Below, piece by piece: positions 33,881-41,780 of a stretch of 64,000 nucleotides of DNA. The stretch is from assembly GCA_031555615.1 (NCBI GenBank), contig JAVBUF010000005.1, forward strand, positions 141,064 through 205,063, in the 5' to 3' direction. This DNA is from UBA935 sp031555615. Lineage in GTDB: Bacteria; Bacillota; Clostridia; Lachnospirales; Lachnospiraceae. The position numbers were made by a program, and so were the translations under genes. The number at the start of each line of letters is the position of its first letter. Position 1 is the stretch's first letter. Below the pieces are notes generated by a model that was not told the DNA's origin, did no database searches, and was given only the letters and a program-made list of their open reading frames with translations.

Positions 33881-34447
33881 ATGGGAAAGCAAAGCTGGAA
33901 GCCGGGAAATATGCTTTATCCTTTACCGGTAGTACTGGTTACGGTTTGTGATAAAGAAGGGCGGGCCAATGCCTTTACGGTGGCCTGGGCCGGAACGGTA
34001 TGCAGCGATCCGCCAATGGTATCTATTTCAGTCAGACCGGAGCGGTATTCACATCATATAATAGAAGAAACAGGCCAGTTCGTCATTAATCTTACTACCA
34101 GAGAATTGGCATATGCCACCGATTATTGCGGAGTGAGAAGCGGGCGCAGCGAAGATAAAATAGCTGCCATGAAGCTTACCGTGGAACCGGCGGAAAAGGT
34201 CAGGGCACCCTTGCTGAAAGAAAGCCCGGTGAACCTGGAGTGCGTAGTAAAGGCGACCCATCGGCTGGGAACCCATGACATGTTTGTGGCGGAGGTGGTG
34301 GCAGTTCATGCGGATGAGGCCTATATGGATGAAAAGAATAAATTCTACTTAGAAAAGGCCGATCCCATCGTTTACTCTCACGGAACCTATTATACATTAG
34401 ATGAAGCAATCGGAACATTCGGATATAGTGTAAAAAAGACGCGTTGA
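33881..34447 (+). CDS. Flavin reductase-like (flavoredoxin) protein
   Basis: A 188-aa protein of the FMN-binding split-barrel group. WKPGNMLYPLPVVLVTVCD, NAFTVAWAGTVCSDPPMVSISVRP and FVINLTT are typical of flavoredoxins and flavin reductase-like proteins of anaerobes. ATG 33881 gives the normal family start; ATG 33869 is also in frame and the AAAGG site (33863-33867) fits neither perfectly. It probably binds FMN and passes electrons to an unknown partner. It ends in a strong terminator. Confidence 0.88.
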   Translation: MGKQSWKPGNMLYPLPVVLVTVCDKEGRANAFTVAWAGTVCSDPPMVSISVRPERYSHHIIEETGQFVINLTTRELAYATDYCGVRSGRSEDKIAAMKLTVEPAEKVRAPLLKESPVNLECVVKATHRLGTHDMFVAEVVAVHADEAYMDEKNKFYLEKADPIVYSHGTYYTLDEAIGTFGYSVKKTR

Positions 34448-34458
34448 GCGTCTTTTTT
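34432..34458 (+). terminator. Terminator after the flavin reductase-like gene
   Basis: AAAAAAGACGC (34432-34442) and GCGTCTTTTTT (34448-34458) form an 11-bp perfect stem; the TGA stop of the gene lies in the loop. The A and T tracts make it potentially bidirectional for the convergent polymerase gene. Confidence 0.88.
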
Positions 34459-34485
34459 GTTCCTATGGAAAGATGAACATAGTGA

Positions 34486-35715
34486 TTAGTGTTTATGAAG
34501 GCGGTCTTCATTGGAAAAGAGGCTTCCACGCTTAATAGCATTATCACCGAACTTCTTACGGATATCATCCAGCGTGTGGTCCAGCTTTTTCTGCTTTTCG
34601 GAAAAAGCTGAAGAGGTATCGGCAGGTGTCAGATCAAATAAATTCATCTGTACCGGTGCGGTATTAGGTGTCAGCTTGGCGGTACGGATGCCCAGCAGCC
34701 GAATCGGTGTCTGATCCCATAACTCATCAAATAGGGAACAGGCAGTCTTATAAATGGCTTCTGTGGTATCGGCAGGAGACAGCAGGGTTCTTTGGTGGGA
34801 AACCGACTGAAAGGTATTATACTTAATTTCGGTACTGACCATCCCGGCGCACTGAGCCGAGGCGCGAAGTCTGCCGGAAACCGATTCGGCCAGAATCAAC
34901 AGGATTTTATAGATTTCTTCTTTGGTGGTCAAATCTTTAGACAGCGTAGTAGAATTGCCGATGCCTTTGACTTCCGGAGGTTCGGTAATGACCACCGACG
35001 GATCAATACCGTTGGCATATTCCCAGAGCAAAAGACCGTGGCTTTTTAAATGGGAACTGATAATTTCACGGTCGGCGACAGCGAGATCACCTATGGTCAT
35101 AATACCCAGATTGCGCAGGGCTTCGACGCTGGACTTACCGCACATATATAGAGAAGAAACCGGCATGGGCCACATTTTTTCTTTGATTTCATGGGAAAAT
35201 AAAGTATGGACTAAGTCGGGCTTTTTAAAATCGGAGGCCATTTTGGCCAATACTTTGCGGTCTGAAATACCGATATTCACGGTAAAGCCGAATTGCTCCC
35301 GCACTTGTTTCTTGATCAGTCCGGCGGCGATTTCCGGTGATTCGTAAAGATGGGCAATGGGACCAAAATCCATATAGCATTCATCAATGCTGGCCTGTTC
35401 GATATCCGGACTGATTTTCAGCAAAAATTCCATCAGCAGTTGGCTTTTGTGAGCATATAAGTGATGATCCGGCGGAACGATAACCAGATTGGGGCATTTA
35501 CGGAGGGCATTTACAATCGGCTCGCCGGTAACAATCTTGTAATTCTTGGCCGGCAGGGACTTGGCCAGAACAACACCATGACGCCGTTGTCTGTCACCGC
35601 CGATGATGGAGGGAATTTCTCTCAGATCTGTCGTTGAACCATTTTCCAGGGCCTGGATAGCACTCCAGCTCAGGAAAGCAGAATTCACATCGATATGGAA
35701 AATAATGGCAGACAT
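34486..35715 (-). CDS. dinB: DNA polymerase IV (Y family)
   Basis: A 409-aa translesion polymerase. It has the metal-binding IFHIDVNSAFLSW at the N-terminus, the catalytic SIDECYMDF, helix-hairpin-helix region GIMTIGDLA, and the little-finger domain. Near the C-terminus QMNLFDL is a beta-clamp binding motif. The N-terminal polymerase domain is somewhat unlike E. coli DinB but fits the DinB group common in Clostridia. A consensus promoter on the minus strand lies 36 bp upstream of the start. Confidence 0.93.
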   Translation of the reverse strand: MSAIIFHIDVNSAFLSWSAIQALENGSTTDLREIPSIIGGDRQRRHGVVLAKSLPAKNYKIVTGEPIVNALRKCPNLVIVPPDHHLYAHKSQLLMEFLLKISPDIEQASIDECYMDFGPIAHLYESPEIAAGLIKKQVREQFGFTVNIGISDRKVLAKMASDFKKPDLVHTLFSHEIKEKMWPMPVSSLYMCGKSSVEALRNLGIMTIGDLAVADREIISSHLKSHGLLLWEYANGIDPSVVITEPPEVKGIGNSTTLSKDLTTKEEIYKILLILAESVSGRLRASAQCAGMVSTEIKYNTFQSVSHQRTLLSPADTTEAIYKTACSLFDELWDQTPIRLLGIRTAKLTPNTAPVQMNLFDLTPADTSSAFSEKQKKLDHTLDDIRKKFGDNAIKRGSLFSNEDRLHKH

Positions 35716-35750
35716 GGCATTCTCCCTTCGTTTATTTACTGCTATTATTC

Positions 35751-35779
35751 ATTATAATACCATAAGATATCCTTTACAA
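35751..35779 (-). promoter_or_regulatory. Promoter of the DNA polymerase IV gene
   Basis: On the minus strand TTGTAA (35779-35774) and consensus TATAAT (35756-35751) are separated by 17 bp. Its -35 box overlaps the -35 box of the divergent plus-strand promoter. Confidence 0.75.
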
Positions 35780-35801
35780 GAAAGGTTATTGCTGATAGAA
35801 T
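35773..35801 (+). promoter_or_regulatory. Promoter of the M23 peptidase gene
   Basis: TTTACA (35773-35778), 17-bp spacer, and TAGAAT (35796-35801). The -35 region is shared, on the opposite strand, with the dinB promoter. Confidence 0.6.
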
Positions 35802-35840
35802 GTGATTATTACGAATTTGTTACGAACTGATGGAGCATTC

Positions 35841-37421
35841 ATGAAATATATAACGCGCAGATATAAGAGACTGAGAGTCAGAAATATAAAGCTGGCCATG
35901 CTGGCAGTAATTATAAATTTATTTTTTCTTCCTTCCTATACATCTTTTGAGCACACCGGGAATAATATGTTTACGGTGTTTTTAAACAATGAAAAAGTGG
36001 GCGTGGTCAGTACGGAAGAAGAAGTAGAAGGAATGGTACTGGAAGCAAGACGCCGGATCGCTTCAGGCAGCGAGGAACTGATTCTGATAGATAGTGAGGT
36101 TATGCTGGAAGGCAGCGAAGTCCTTTGGGGAAAAGTAGACGAAACAGATGCGGTGATTGCCAATATGGCCGACGTTCTGCGCAGTCATGTACGCGAAACG
36201 ATGCATCGCTCTTATACCGTTAAAGTGAACCAGTATATCGTCAATCTTGCCAGTAAGGAAGAGGTTATCCAACTGCTGCAGGCAGCTGTCGATAAATATG
36301 ATCAGGAAAAAGAATATAAAGTAGAATTATCCCTGGATGCGGAAAGAGAACTTTCGGTATTAACTGCCAATGTGCTGGCCCGGGAAGAAATTGCCGAAAA
36401 AGAAACCGAAGAGGTATTTAGTACTTCGGCCGGGATTGAGGCAGTGGTATCGGATATTTTTGCATCAGTTGAGCCGGCTGTGGAAAAAGATTTTGAAGAT
36501 TATGAAACCGGATTAATTTCAATTAATTATGGAGATACTGTTGAAGTGGTGGAAGCTTATCTTTCCGAGGACGAGCTTACCAATGTAAATGTGGCCATTG
36601 AAGAGGTTACCAAGGAACAGGAAAAAAATGAAATTTATACAGTAGTGTCAGGGGATACCCTGTCCGGAATTTCCCTGAAAACCAATATACCCATGGAGAA
36701 GCTGATTGAACTGAATGATAATCTGGAAGATGAAAAATCAATGATTCGCGTGGATGAAGAGCTGATTATTACTGTCCCGGAACCGGAGCTTACCATTGAA
36801 CGGCAGGAGGAACAGTATTATGAGGAGGACTACGAAGAGAAAATCATCTATGTAGATAATGATGAGTGGTATACAAACCAGACGAAGACCCTGCAGGAAC
36901 CATCGGCAGGACATCGCAAGGCTGTTGCTGTTATTTCCTATCGCAATGATAAAGAAGTAAACAGAGAAATTATAAAAGAAGAAATTACTTTTAAGGCAAT
37001 TCCCAAAATAGTTGAGCGGGGAACGAAAATACCGCCCACTTATCTCAAACCGCTTTCGGGGGGACGATTATCTTCCGGATTTGGAAAGAGAAAAGCACCC
37101 ACCAGAGGGGCCAGTTCTTACCATAAAGGAATAGACTGGGCAACACCGGTAGGAACAGCGGTGGTGGCATCGGCATCGGGAACGGTGGCCAAAGCCGGAT
37201 GGGGAAGCGGCTATGGTTATGTGGTATATATTAATCATGCCGATGGCAGACAGACCAGATATGGGCATTTGAGCAAAGTGCTGGTATCCGCCGGCCAGAC
37301 CGTTTCACAAGGACAAAAGATTGCATTAAGCGGTAATACCGGCGTCAGCTCGGGGCCGCATGTGCATTTTGAAATACTGATCAACGGAAGTCAGGTAAAT
37401 CCCCTGAAATATCTGAACTGA
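35841..37421 (+). CDS. LysM-G5-M23 cell wall peptidase
   Basis: A 526-aa exported protein. A signal/anchor helix (IKLAMLAVIINLFFLPS) lies near residues 17-35. After a long acidic region come a LysM peptidoglycan-binding module (about 264-313, IYTVVSGDTLSGISLKTN), a G5 domain (about 326-395) and a LytM/M23 zinc endopeptidase with ligands His428 and Asp432 in YHKGIDWATPVG and His507/His509 in GPHVHFEI. It should cut peptide crosslinks of peptidoglycan outside the cell. ATG 35841 follows ATGGAG; an in-frame ATG at 35802 has no site. The next gene, murA, also serves the wall. Confidence 0.94.
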   Translation: MKYITRRYKRLRVRNIKLAMLAVIINLFFLPSYTSFEHTGNNMFTVFLNNEKVGVVSTEEEVEGMVLEARRRIASGSEELILIDSEVMLEGSEVLWGKVDETDAVIANMADVLRSHVRETMHRSYTVKVNQYIVNLASKEEVIQLLQAAVDKYDQEKEYKVELSLDAERELSVLTANVLAREEIAEKETEEVFSTSAGIEAVVSDIFASVEPAVEKDFEDYETGLISINYGDTVEVVEAYLSEDELTNVNVAIEEVTKEQEKNEIYTVVSGDTLSGISLKTNIPMEKLIELNDNLEDEKSMIRVDEELIITVPEPELTIERQEEQYYEEDYEEKIIYVDNDEWYTNQTKTLQEPSAGHRKAVAVISYRNDKEVNREIIKEEITFKAIPKIVERGTKIPPTYLKPLSGGRLSSGFGKRKAPTRGASSYHKGIDWATPVGTAVVASASGTVAKAGWGSGYGYVVYINHADGRQTRYGHLSKVLVSAGQTVSQGQKIALSGNTGVSSGPHVHFEILINGSQVNPLKYLN

Positions 37422-37430
37422 TGTTTGAAG

Positions 37431-37458
37431 TTTACAAAATTAGAAAATGTGTTATAAT
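37431..37458 (+). promoter_or_regulatory. Promoter of murA
   Basis: TTTACA (37431-37436), 16-bp spacer, and consensus TATAAT (37453-37458), 33 bp before the start codon. Confidence 0.7.
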
Positions 37459-37491
37459 GAATGAATATTGATAAACTGTTAGAGGTACGCC

Positions 37492-38772
37492 ATGGAGCAA
37501 TATGCAATTCGAGGTGGTAATCCGTTGGTAGGTGAAGTCGAGATAGGCGGCGCGAAAAATGCGGCATTGGCTATTCTTGCAGCGGCTATTATGGCGGATG
37601 AAACCGTATTAATTGAAAATGTACCGGATGTGCGTGATACCAATGTGCTCATACAAGCTATGGAAAGCATAGGCGTAGTAGTTGACCGCGTTGACAGACA
37701 TACGGTAAAAATAAACGCAAAAGCCATTCACGATGTTGTTATAGAACATGATTATATAAAAAAAATCAGAGCATCCTACTATTTGTTAGGGGCCCTGTTG
37801 GGAAAATATAAGAAAGCAGTAGTTGCGCTGCCCGGTGGCTGTAACATCGGACTACGCCCTATTGATCAGCACATCAAGGGCTTTCGGGCGTTAGGCGTGG
37901 ACGTTAAAATCGAACACGGCCTGATTATTACAGAAGCAGAAAAATTAAAGGGAAACCACATATATATGGACGTGGTTTCAGTTGGTGCGACCATCAACAT
38001 TATGATGGCAGCGGTTATGGCAGATGGACAGACAACGATTGAAAATGCGGCTAAGGAACCCCATGTGGTAGATCTTGCCAATTTTTTGAACAGTTGTGGG
38101 GCGAATATTAAGGGTGCCGGTACCGATGTGATTAAAATCAAAGGGGTAACAAGGCTCCACGGTACGGAATATGCGATCATTCCGGATCAGATCGAGGCCG
38201 GAACATTTATGTTTGCGGCAGCTGTCACCAAGGGAGATGTTACCGTTAAGAATGTTATTCCCAAGCATTTGGAATCCATCAGTGCCAAGCTGCTGGAGAT
38301 TGGCTGTGAAGTAGAAGAGTCCGACGATGCGGTGCGGGTGGTCTCGGCTAAGCCATTGAACCATACTCATGTGAAGACCTTGCCATATCCTGGTTTTCCT
38401 ACCGATATGCAGCCGCAGATCGCGGTTACGTTGGCACTTTCACACGGAACCAGCATCGTAACCGAGAGTATTTTTGAAAACCGCTTTAAGTATGTGGATG
38501 AATTAACCCGGATGGGTGCCAGCATTAAGGTTGAGGGTAATACCGCCATTATAGATGGGGTGTCCAAGTATACCGGAGCCAGTATCACAGCTCCCGATTT
38601 ACGGGCCGGTGCGGCGCTGGTGATTGCCGGTCTGGCAGCTGAAGGCACCACCACGGTGGATGATATTAAATATATCGAACGGGGATATGAGGATTTTCAT
38701 ATTAAGCTGCAGTCATTGGGCGCACAGATTGAAAAAGTGAATACAGAAGAGACTTGCAAAAATTTAAATTAA
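37492..38772 (+). CDS. murA: UDP-N-acetylglucosamine 1-carboxyvinyltransferase
   Basis: A 426-aa enzyme that transfers enolpyruvate from PEP to UDP-GlcNAc, the first committed step of peptidoglycan synthesis. IRGGNPLVGEVEIGGAKNAA at the start and the active-site Cys117 in PGGCNIGLRPIDQH are diagnostic; the Cys indicates normal fosfomycin sensitivity in principle. Further motifs include FPTDMQPQ and a C-terminal GADIEK-like GAQIEKV. Length is typical of the family. GlmS, encoded 3 kb downstream, feeds the same pathway. Confidence 0.96.
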   Translation: MEQYAIRGGNPLVGEVEIGGAKNAALAILAAAIMADETVLIENVPDVRDTNVLIQAMESIGVVVDRVDRHTVKINAKAIHDVVIEHDYIKKIRASYYLLGALLGKYKKAVVALPGGCNIGLRPIDQHIKGFRALGVDVKIEHGLIITEAEKLKGNHIYMDVVSVGATINIMMAAVMADGQTTIENAAKEPHVVDLANFLNSCGANIKGAGTDVIKIKGVTRLHGTEYAIIPDQIEAGTFMFAAAVTKGDVTVKNVIPKHLESISAKLLEIGCEVEESDDAVRVVSAKPLNHTHVKTLPYPGFPTDMQPQIAVTLALSHGTSIVTESIFENRFKYVDELTRMGASIKVEGNTAIIDGVSKYTGASITAPDLRAGAALVIAGLAAEGTTTVDDIKYIERGYEDFHIKLQSLGAQIEKVNTEETCKNLN

Positions 38773-38796
38773 AAACGGGCTGATGCCCGTTTTTTG
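38771..38796 (+). terminator. Terminator after murA
   Basis: AAAAACGGGC pairs perfectly with GCCCGTTTTT around a TGAT loop. The A and T tracts on both sides make it suitable for both murA and the convergent HD-GYP gene. Confidence 0.9.
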
Positions 38797-38834
38797 GTGT
38801 TTGTTATAGGAAATTGCATCCGGCATAATTCGGC

Positions 38835-39905
38835 CTATATAATAGCTTCAATATATAAATCAGAGCGGATTGCTAAATCAATATATTGATTGCCGCATTT
38901 GATAGTCGGTGCTGACAGATGATCCCGGTTAATATAGATAATATCTCCTTCGGCACCGTTGCTTAGACGGACACGGTTCAAAAGATAGGTGTTTACGACA
39001 TTTTCCAAAAAAGTCATGATGAAACGGGTATCGTACTTCTGAAGACCTTCGTTTTCAAATACGGAAATAACGATAAACGGACACAGCGGTCCCCGATAGA
39101 TACGTGCGGAAGTCATGGCATCGTAAACATCGGCAATAGCAACCATTTTTGCGAAAATATCAATACGGTCGGCAGTCAGCCCATAGGGATAACCGGAACC
39201 GTCACATCGCTCATGGTGCATAAGTGCCGCATTTTTTATATGCTTATCAAGGTCAATGCCGCCCAGAATCTTGTAGCCTTCCTGACAGTGCGTTTTGATT
39301 ACATGGTATTCCTGAGCGGTCAGTTTGCCGGGCTTTTTGACAATATCATCGGGGATCTTCAGTTTGCCGATGTCATGTAATAAGCCGCAAAGAGTGGCGA
39401 TTTTGACGTCTTCTTCCGACATTCGCAGCCACCTGGAGAAAACATTGCAAATCAGAGCAACGTTGACGCAATGGACAAAGGTACAGTCATCATATTCACG
39501 CATATTATGCAGCATATCAAAAACGTTGATAAATTGGTCGCTGTTGGCAATCAAAGTCATGGTATGTGACAAAAGCTGGTCAACCTCTAAGGGAGCACCC
39601 TTATCAATAACGTCATTGATAGCCGATTTGAAACTGTCGATATCCGCCTCAAACTCTTTCCTGAAATGTTGGAATTCAGGCGTAGCACGGACTTTTTCCG
39701 AATAAGAGGGAGTCCGTACAGTTTCCTCGGGAATAGCCGGTTCATCCTCTACACGAACATAAAGAATGGAGTAAAATTCCATCCTGGTAATTGCTTTATC
39801 GGTTAAAATAAGTCCTTTGGGAAAAATCAATTGGTTATTATAAGTAAAAACATCCTCTGCAACAACCATGCCTGGTGTAAGTGCTGCTGTGCTTAAACGT
39901 TTCAT
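38835..39905 (-). CDS. HD-GYP domain protein (probable cyclic di-GMP phosphodiesterase)
   Basis: A 356-aa protein. The N-terminal 120 residues include a DUF3391-like segment (TPGMVVAEDVFTYNNQLIFPKG). The HD-GYP domain has the metal motif LLHDIGK and HHERCDGSGYPYGL with GYP intact, followed by DVYDAMTSARIYR. Such proteins hydrolyse cyclic di-GMP. The start at 39905 follows a GGGGGT site and gives MKRLSTAALTPGM; the longer in-frame ORF from 39965 reaches into the promoter. A consensus promoter lies just upstream. Confidence 0.92.
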   Translation of the reverse strand: MKRLSTAALTPGMVVAEDVFTYNNQLIFPKGLILTDKAITRMEFYSILYVRVEDEPAIPEETVRTPSYSEKVRATPEFQHFRKEFEADIDSFKSAINDVIDKGAPLEVDQLLSHTMTLIANSDQFINVFDMLHNMREYDDCTFVHCVNVALICNVFSRWLRMSEEDVKIATLCGLLHDIGKLKIPDDIVKKPGKLTAQEYHVIKTHCQEGYKILGGIDLDKHIKNAALMHHERCDGSGYPYGLTADRIDIFAKMVAIADVYDAMTSARIYRGPLCPFIVISVFENEGLQKYDTRFIMTFLENVVNTYLLNRVRLSNGAEGDIIYINRDHLSAPTIKCGNQYIDLAIRSDLYIEAII

Positions 39906-39933
39906 CGCTGACCCCCGTAGATAGTATATTAAA

Positions 39934-39962
39934 ATTATAGGTTTTTCAGCATGAATTGTCAA
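39934..39962 (-). promoter_or_regulatory. Consensus sigma-A promoter of the HD-GYP gene
   Basis: On the minus strand a perfect TTGACA (39962-39957), 17-bp spacer, and perfect TATAAT (39939-39934) precede the start codon by about 28 bp. It diverges from the metK leader promoter only 9 bp away. Confidence 0.88.
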
Positions 39963-39971
39963 CAAATATGA

Positions 39972-40000
39972 TTGACAAGAGCGTGCTCAGGTGCTATTGT
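39972..40000 (+). promoter_or_regulatory. Promoter of the metK leader
   Basis: Perfect TTGACA (39972-39977), 17-bp spacer, TATTGT (39995-40000) with an extended TG (39992-39993). Transcription would begin about 30 bp before the SAM riboswitch. Confidence 0.8.
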
Positions 40001-40035
40001 AAATGCAGATAGAAAATTCCATAATGTATTTGAAT

Positions 40036-40199
40036 CTCTTATTCAGAGTGGTGGAGGTACATAGGACCTGTGAAGCCACGGCAACCCCGATAACGGAAGG
40101 TGCCTGCCTGAGCGAGATTGCCCATTTGGGGCAAGTCGATCAATAAGAGGATTTGATTATCGTGTATCAGGTCCGCTTATTCTAAGTGGATTTTTTTGT
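40036..40199 (+). promoter_or_regulatory. SAM-I riboswitch (S box) with terminator
   Basis: The aptamer (40036-40150) is closed by CTCTTATT with AATAAGAG. It contains the S-box core AGAGTGGTGGAGG, then GAAGCCACGGCAACC, and the GGAAGGTGC turn. It is followed by a terminator (TCCGCTTA with TAAGTGGA, then seven T) at 40172-40198. High SAM should stabilise the aptamer and allow the terminator to form, turning off metK. Confidence 0.95.
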
Positions 40200-40225
40200 T
40201 GAAAAAAATTTAAAGGAGAAAAAGA

Positions 40226-41413
40226 ATGGACAAGTATTTATTTACCTCAGAATCAGTAACCGAAGGACATCCCGATAAAATGTGCGATGCCATTTCCGAT
40301 GCCGTACTGGATGCCCTGATGGAGCAGGACCCCATGAGCCGAGTGGCCTGTGAAACAGCAAGCTGCACCGGATTCGTAGTCGTAATGGGAGAAATTACCA
40401 CCAACGCCTATGTGGATATTCAGAAAATCGTTCGCGAGACCGTAATCGATATCGGCTATAACAAATCCGAATACGGATTTGACGGCAATACCTGTGCGGT
40501 ATTAGTGGCTATCGACGAGCAGTCTTCCGATATCGCCATGGGTGTGGACAAGGCGCTGGAAGCCAAGCAGTCAGAAATGGACGATGCCCAGATCGAAGCA
40601 ATCGGTGCCGGGGATCAGGGGATGATGTTCGGTTATGCAACCAACGAGACCGAAGAATTTATGCCTTATCCCATTTCACTGGCCCATAAGCTGGCATTGC
40701 AGCTGACCAAAGTACGTAAGGATGGCACGCTGACTTATTTGAGACCCGATGGCAAGAGCCAGGTTTCGGTTGAATATGATGAAAACGGAAAACCCCTTCG
40801 TCTGGAAGCAGTTGTTTTGTCTACTCAGCATGATGAAGATGTGACCCAGGAACAGATTCACGAAGATATCAAAAAGTATGTATTTGATCCGATTTTACCC
40901 AAAGAATTACTGGATGATGAGACCAAATACTTTATCAATCCCACCGGCCGTTTCGTAATCGGCGGACCTCATGGGGATGCCGGCCTGACCGGACGTAAGA
41001 TTATCGTGGATACCTACGGCGGATATGCCCGTCACGGCGGCGGTGCCTTTTCCGGTAAGGACTGCACCAAAGTTGACCGTTCGGCAGCTTACGCTGCCCG
41101 CTATGTAGCCAAGAATATCGTTGCCGCCGGCCTGGCTGACAAATGCGAAATTCAGTTATCTTATGCCATCGGTGTGGCACATCCCACCTCCATTATGGTG
41201 GATACCTTCGGAACCGGCAAAATTTCCGATGAAAAGCTGGTAGCAATCATCCGTGAAAACTTTGACCTGCGCCCGGCCGGCATCATCAAGATGCTTGACC
41301 TGCGCCGCCCCATCTACAAGCAGACAGCAGCCTACGGGCATTTCGGACGTAATGACCTGAACCTGCCCTGGGAAAAAGTAGACAAAGTGGATATCCTGAA
41401 AAAATATCTGTAA
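40226..41413 (+). CDS. metK: S-adenosylmethionine synthetase
   Basis: A 395-aa enzyme making SAM from methionine and ATP. SESVTEGHPDKMCDAISDA, GAGDQGMMFGYA and the P-loop-like GGAFSGKDCTKVDRSAAY are signature motifs. It starts MDKYLFTSESV behind AAAGGAGAAAAAGA. Expression is controlled by the SAM-I riboswitch immediately upstream, giving product feedback. Its own strong terminator follows. Confidence 0.98.
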   Translation: MDKYLFTSESVTEGHPDKMCDAISDAVLDALMEQDPMSRVACETASCTGFVVVMGEITTNAYVDIQKIVRETVIDIGYNKSEYGFDGNTCAVLVAIDEQSSDIAMGVDKALEAKQSEMDDAQIEAIGAGDQGMMFGYATNETEEFMPYPISLAHKLALQLTKVRKDGTLTYLRPDGKSQVSVEYDENGKPLRLEAVVLSTQHDEDVTQEQIHEDIKKYVFDPILPKELLDDETKYFINPTGRFVIGGPHGDAGLTGRKIIVDTYGGYARHGGGAFSGKDCTKVDRSAAYAARYVAKNIVAAGLADKCEIQLSYAIGVAHPTSIMVDTFGTGKISDEKLVAIIRENFDLRPAGIIKMLDLRRPIYKQTAAYGHFGRNDLNLPWEKVDKVDILKKYL

Positions 41414-41423
41414 ATGAATAGTG

Positions 41424-41460
41424 CATGGAATCATTGTATCACGATGATTCCATGTTTTTC
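41424..41460 (+). terminator. Terminator after metK
   Basis: CATGGAATCAT (41424-41434) pairs perfectly with ATGATTCCATG (41444-41454), followed by TTTTTCTTTTC. Confidence 0.88.
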
Positions 41461-41576
41461 TTTTCATAGAAAAAAAAGTATGCTATAATAACTCGTCGAA
41501 CCTTGAAAATTGAATATGGTAATTGTCAGATGCACGAATTCTGTAACAGTGTGACTTCATATGATTTTTCCCTTCT

Positions 41577-41745
41577 AGCGCCATGCACCCGTAAACTTAA
41601 AATTGCGGGTTAACGAGGATAAAGGGTTATCGAATATTCGGCGGATGCCCTTTCGTACCATTTCCGGTGCGAAATATACCTACAAATATGCGGGTAACTG
41701 CAAAACAAAAAGGTATAACGGAATGAAATAAAAATGAATAATTTA
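41577..41745 (+). ncRNA. glmS ribozyme (glucosamine-6-phosphate-activated)
   Basis: The self-cleaving glmS leader RNA. The cleavage site is the AGCGCC at 41577-41582, between A41577 and G41578. The pseudoknotted core follows: a P2 hairpin (CCCGTAAACTTAAAATTGCGGG), GTTAACGAGG, TTATCGAATATTCGGCGGATG, and a P3/P4 region continuing to about 41745. It ends 35 bp before the glmS start. Glucosamine-6-phosphate acts as cofactor for cleavage, which leads to mRNA decay. The 3' boundary is approximate. Confidence 0.93.
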
Positions 41746-41780
41746 TATGGATACTTTATATAGAAAGATGAGGAAAAGTT

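Noticed and set aside
41414..41780. Possible small genes between metK and glmS
   Set aside because: The sequence is fully explained by the metK terminator and the glmS ribozyme.
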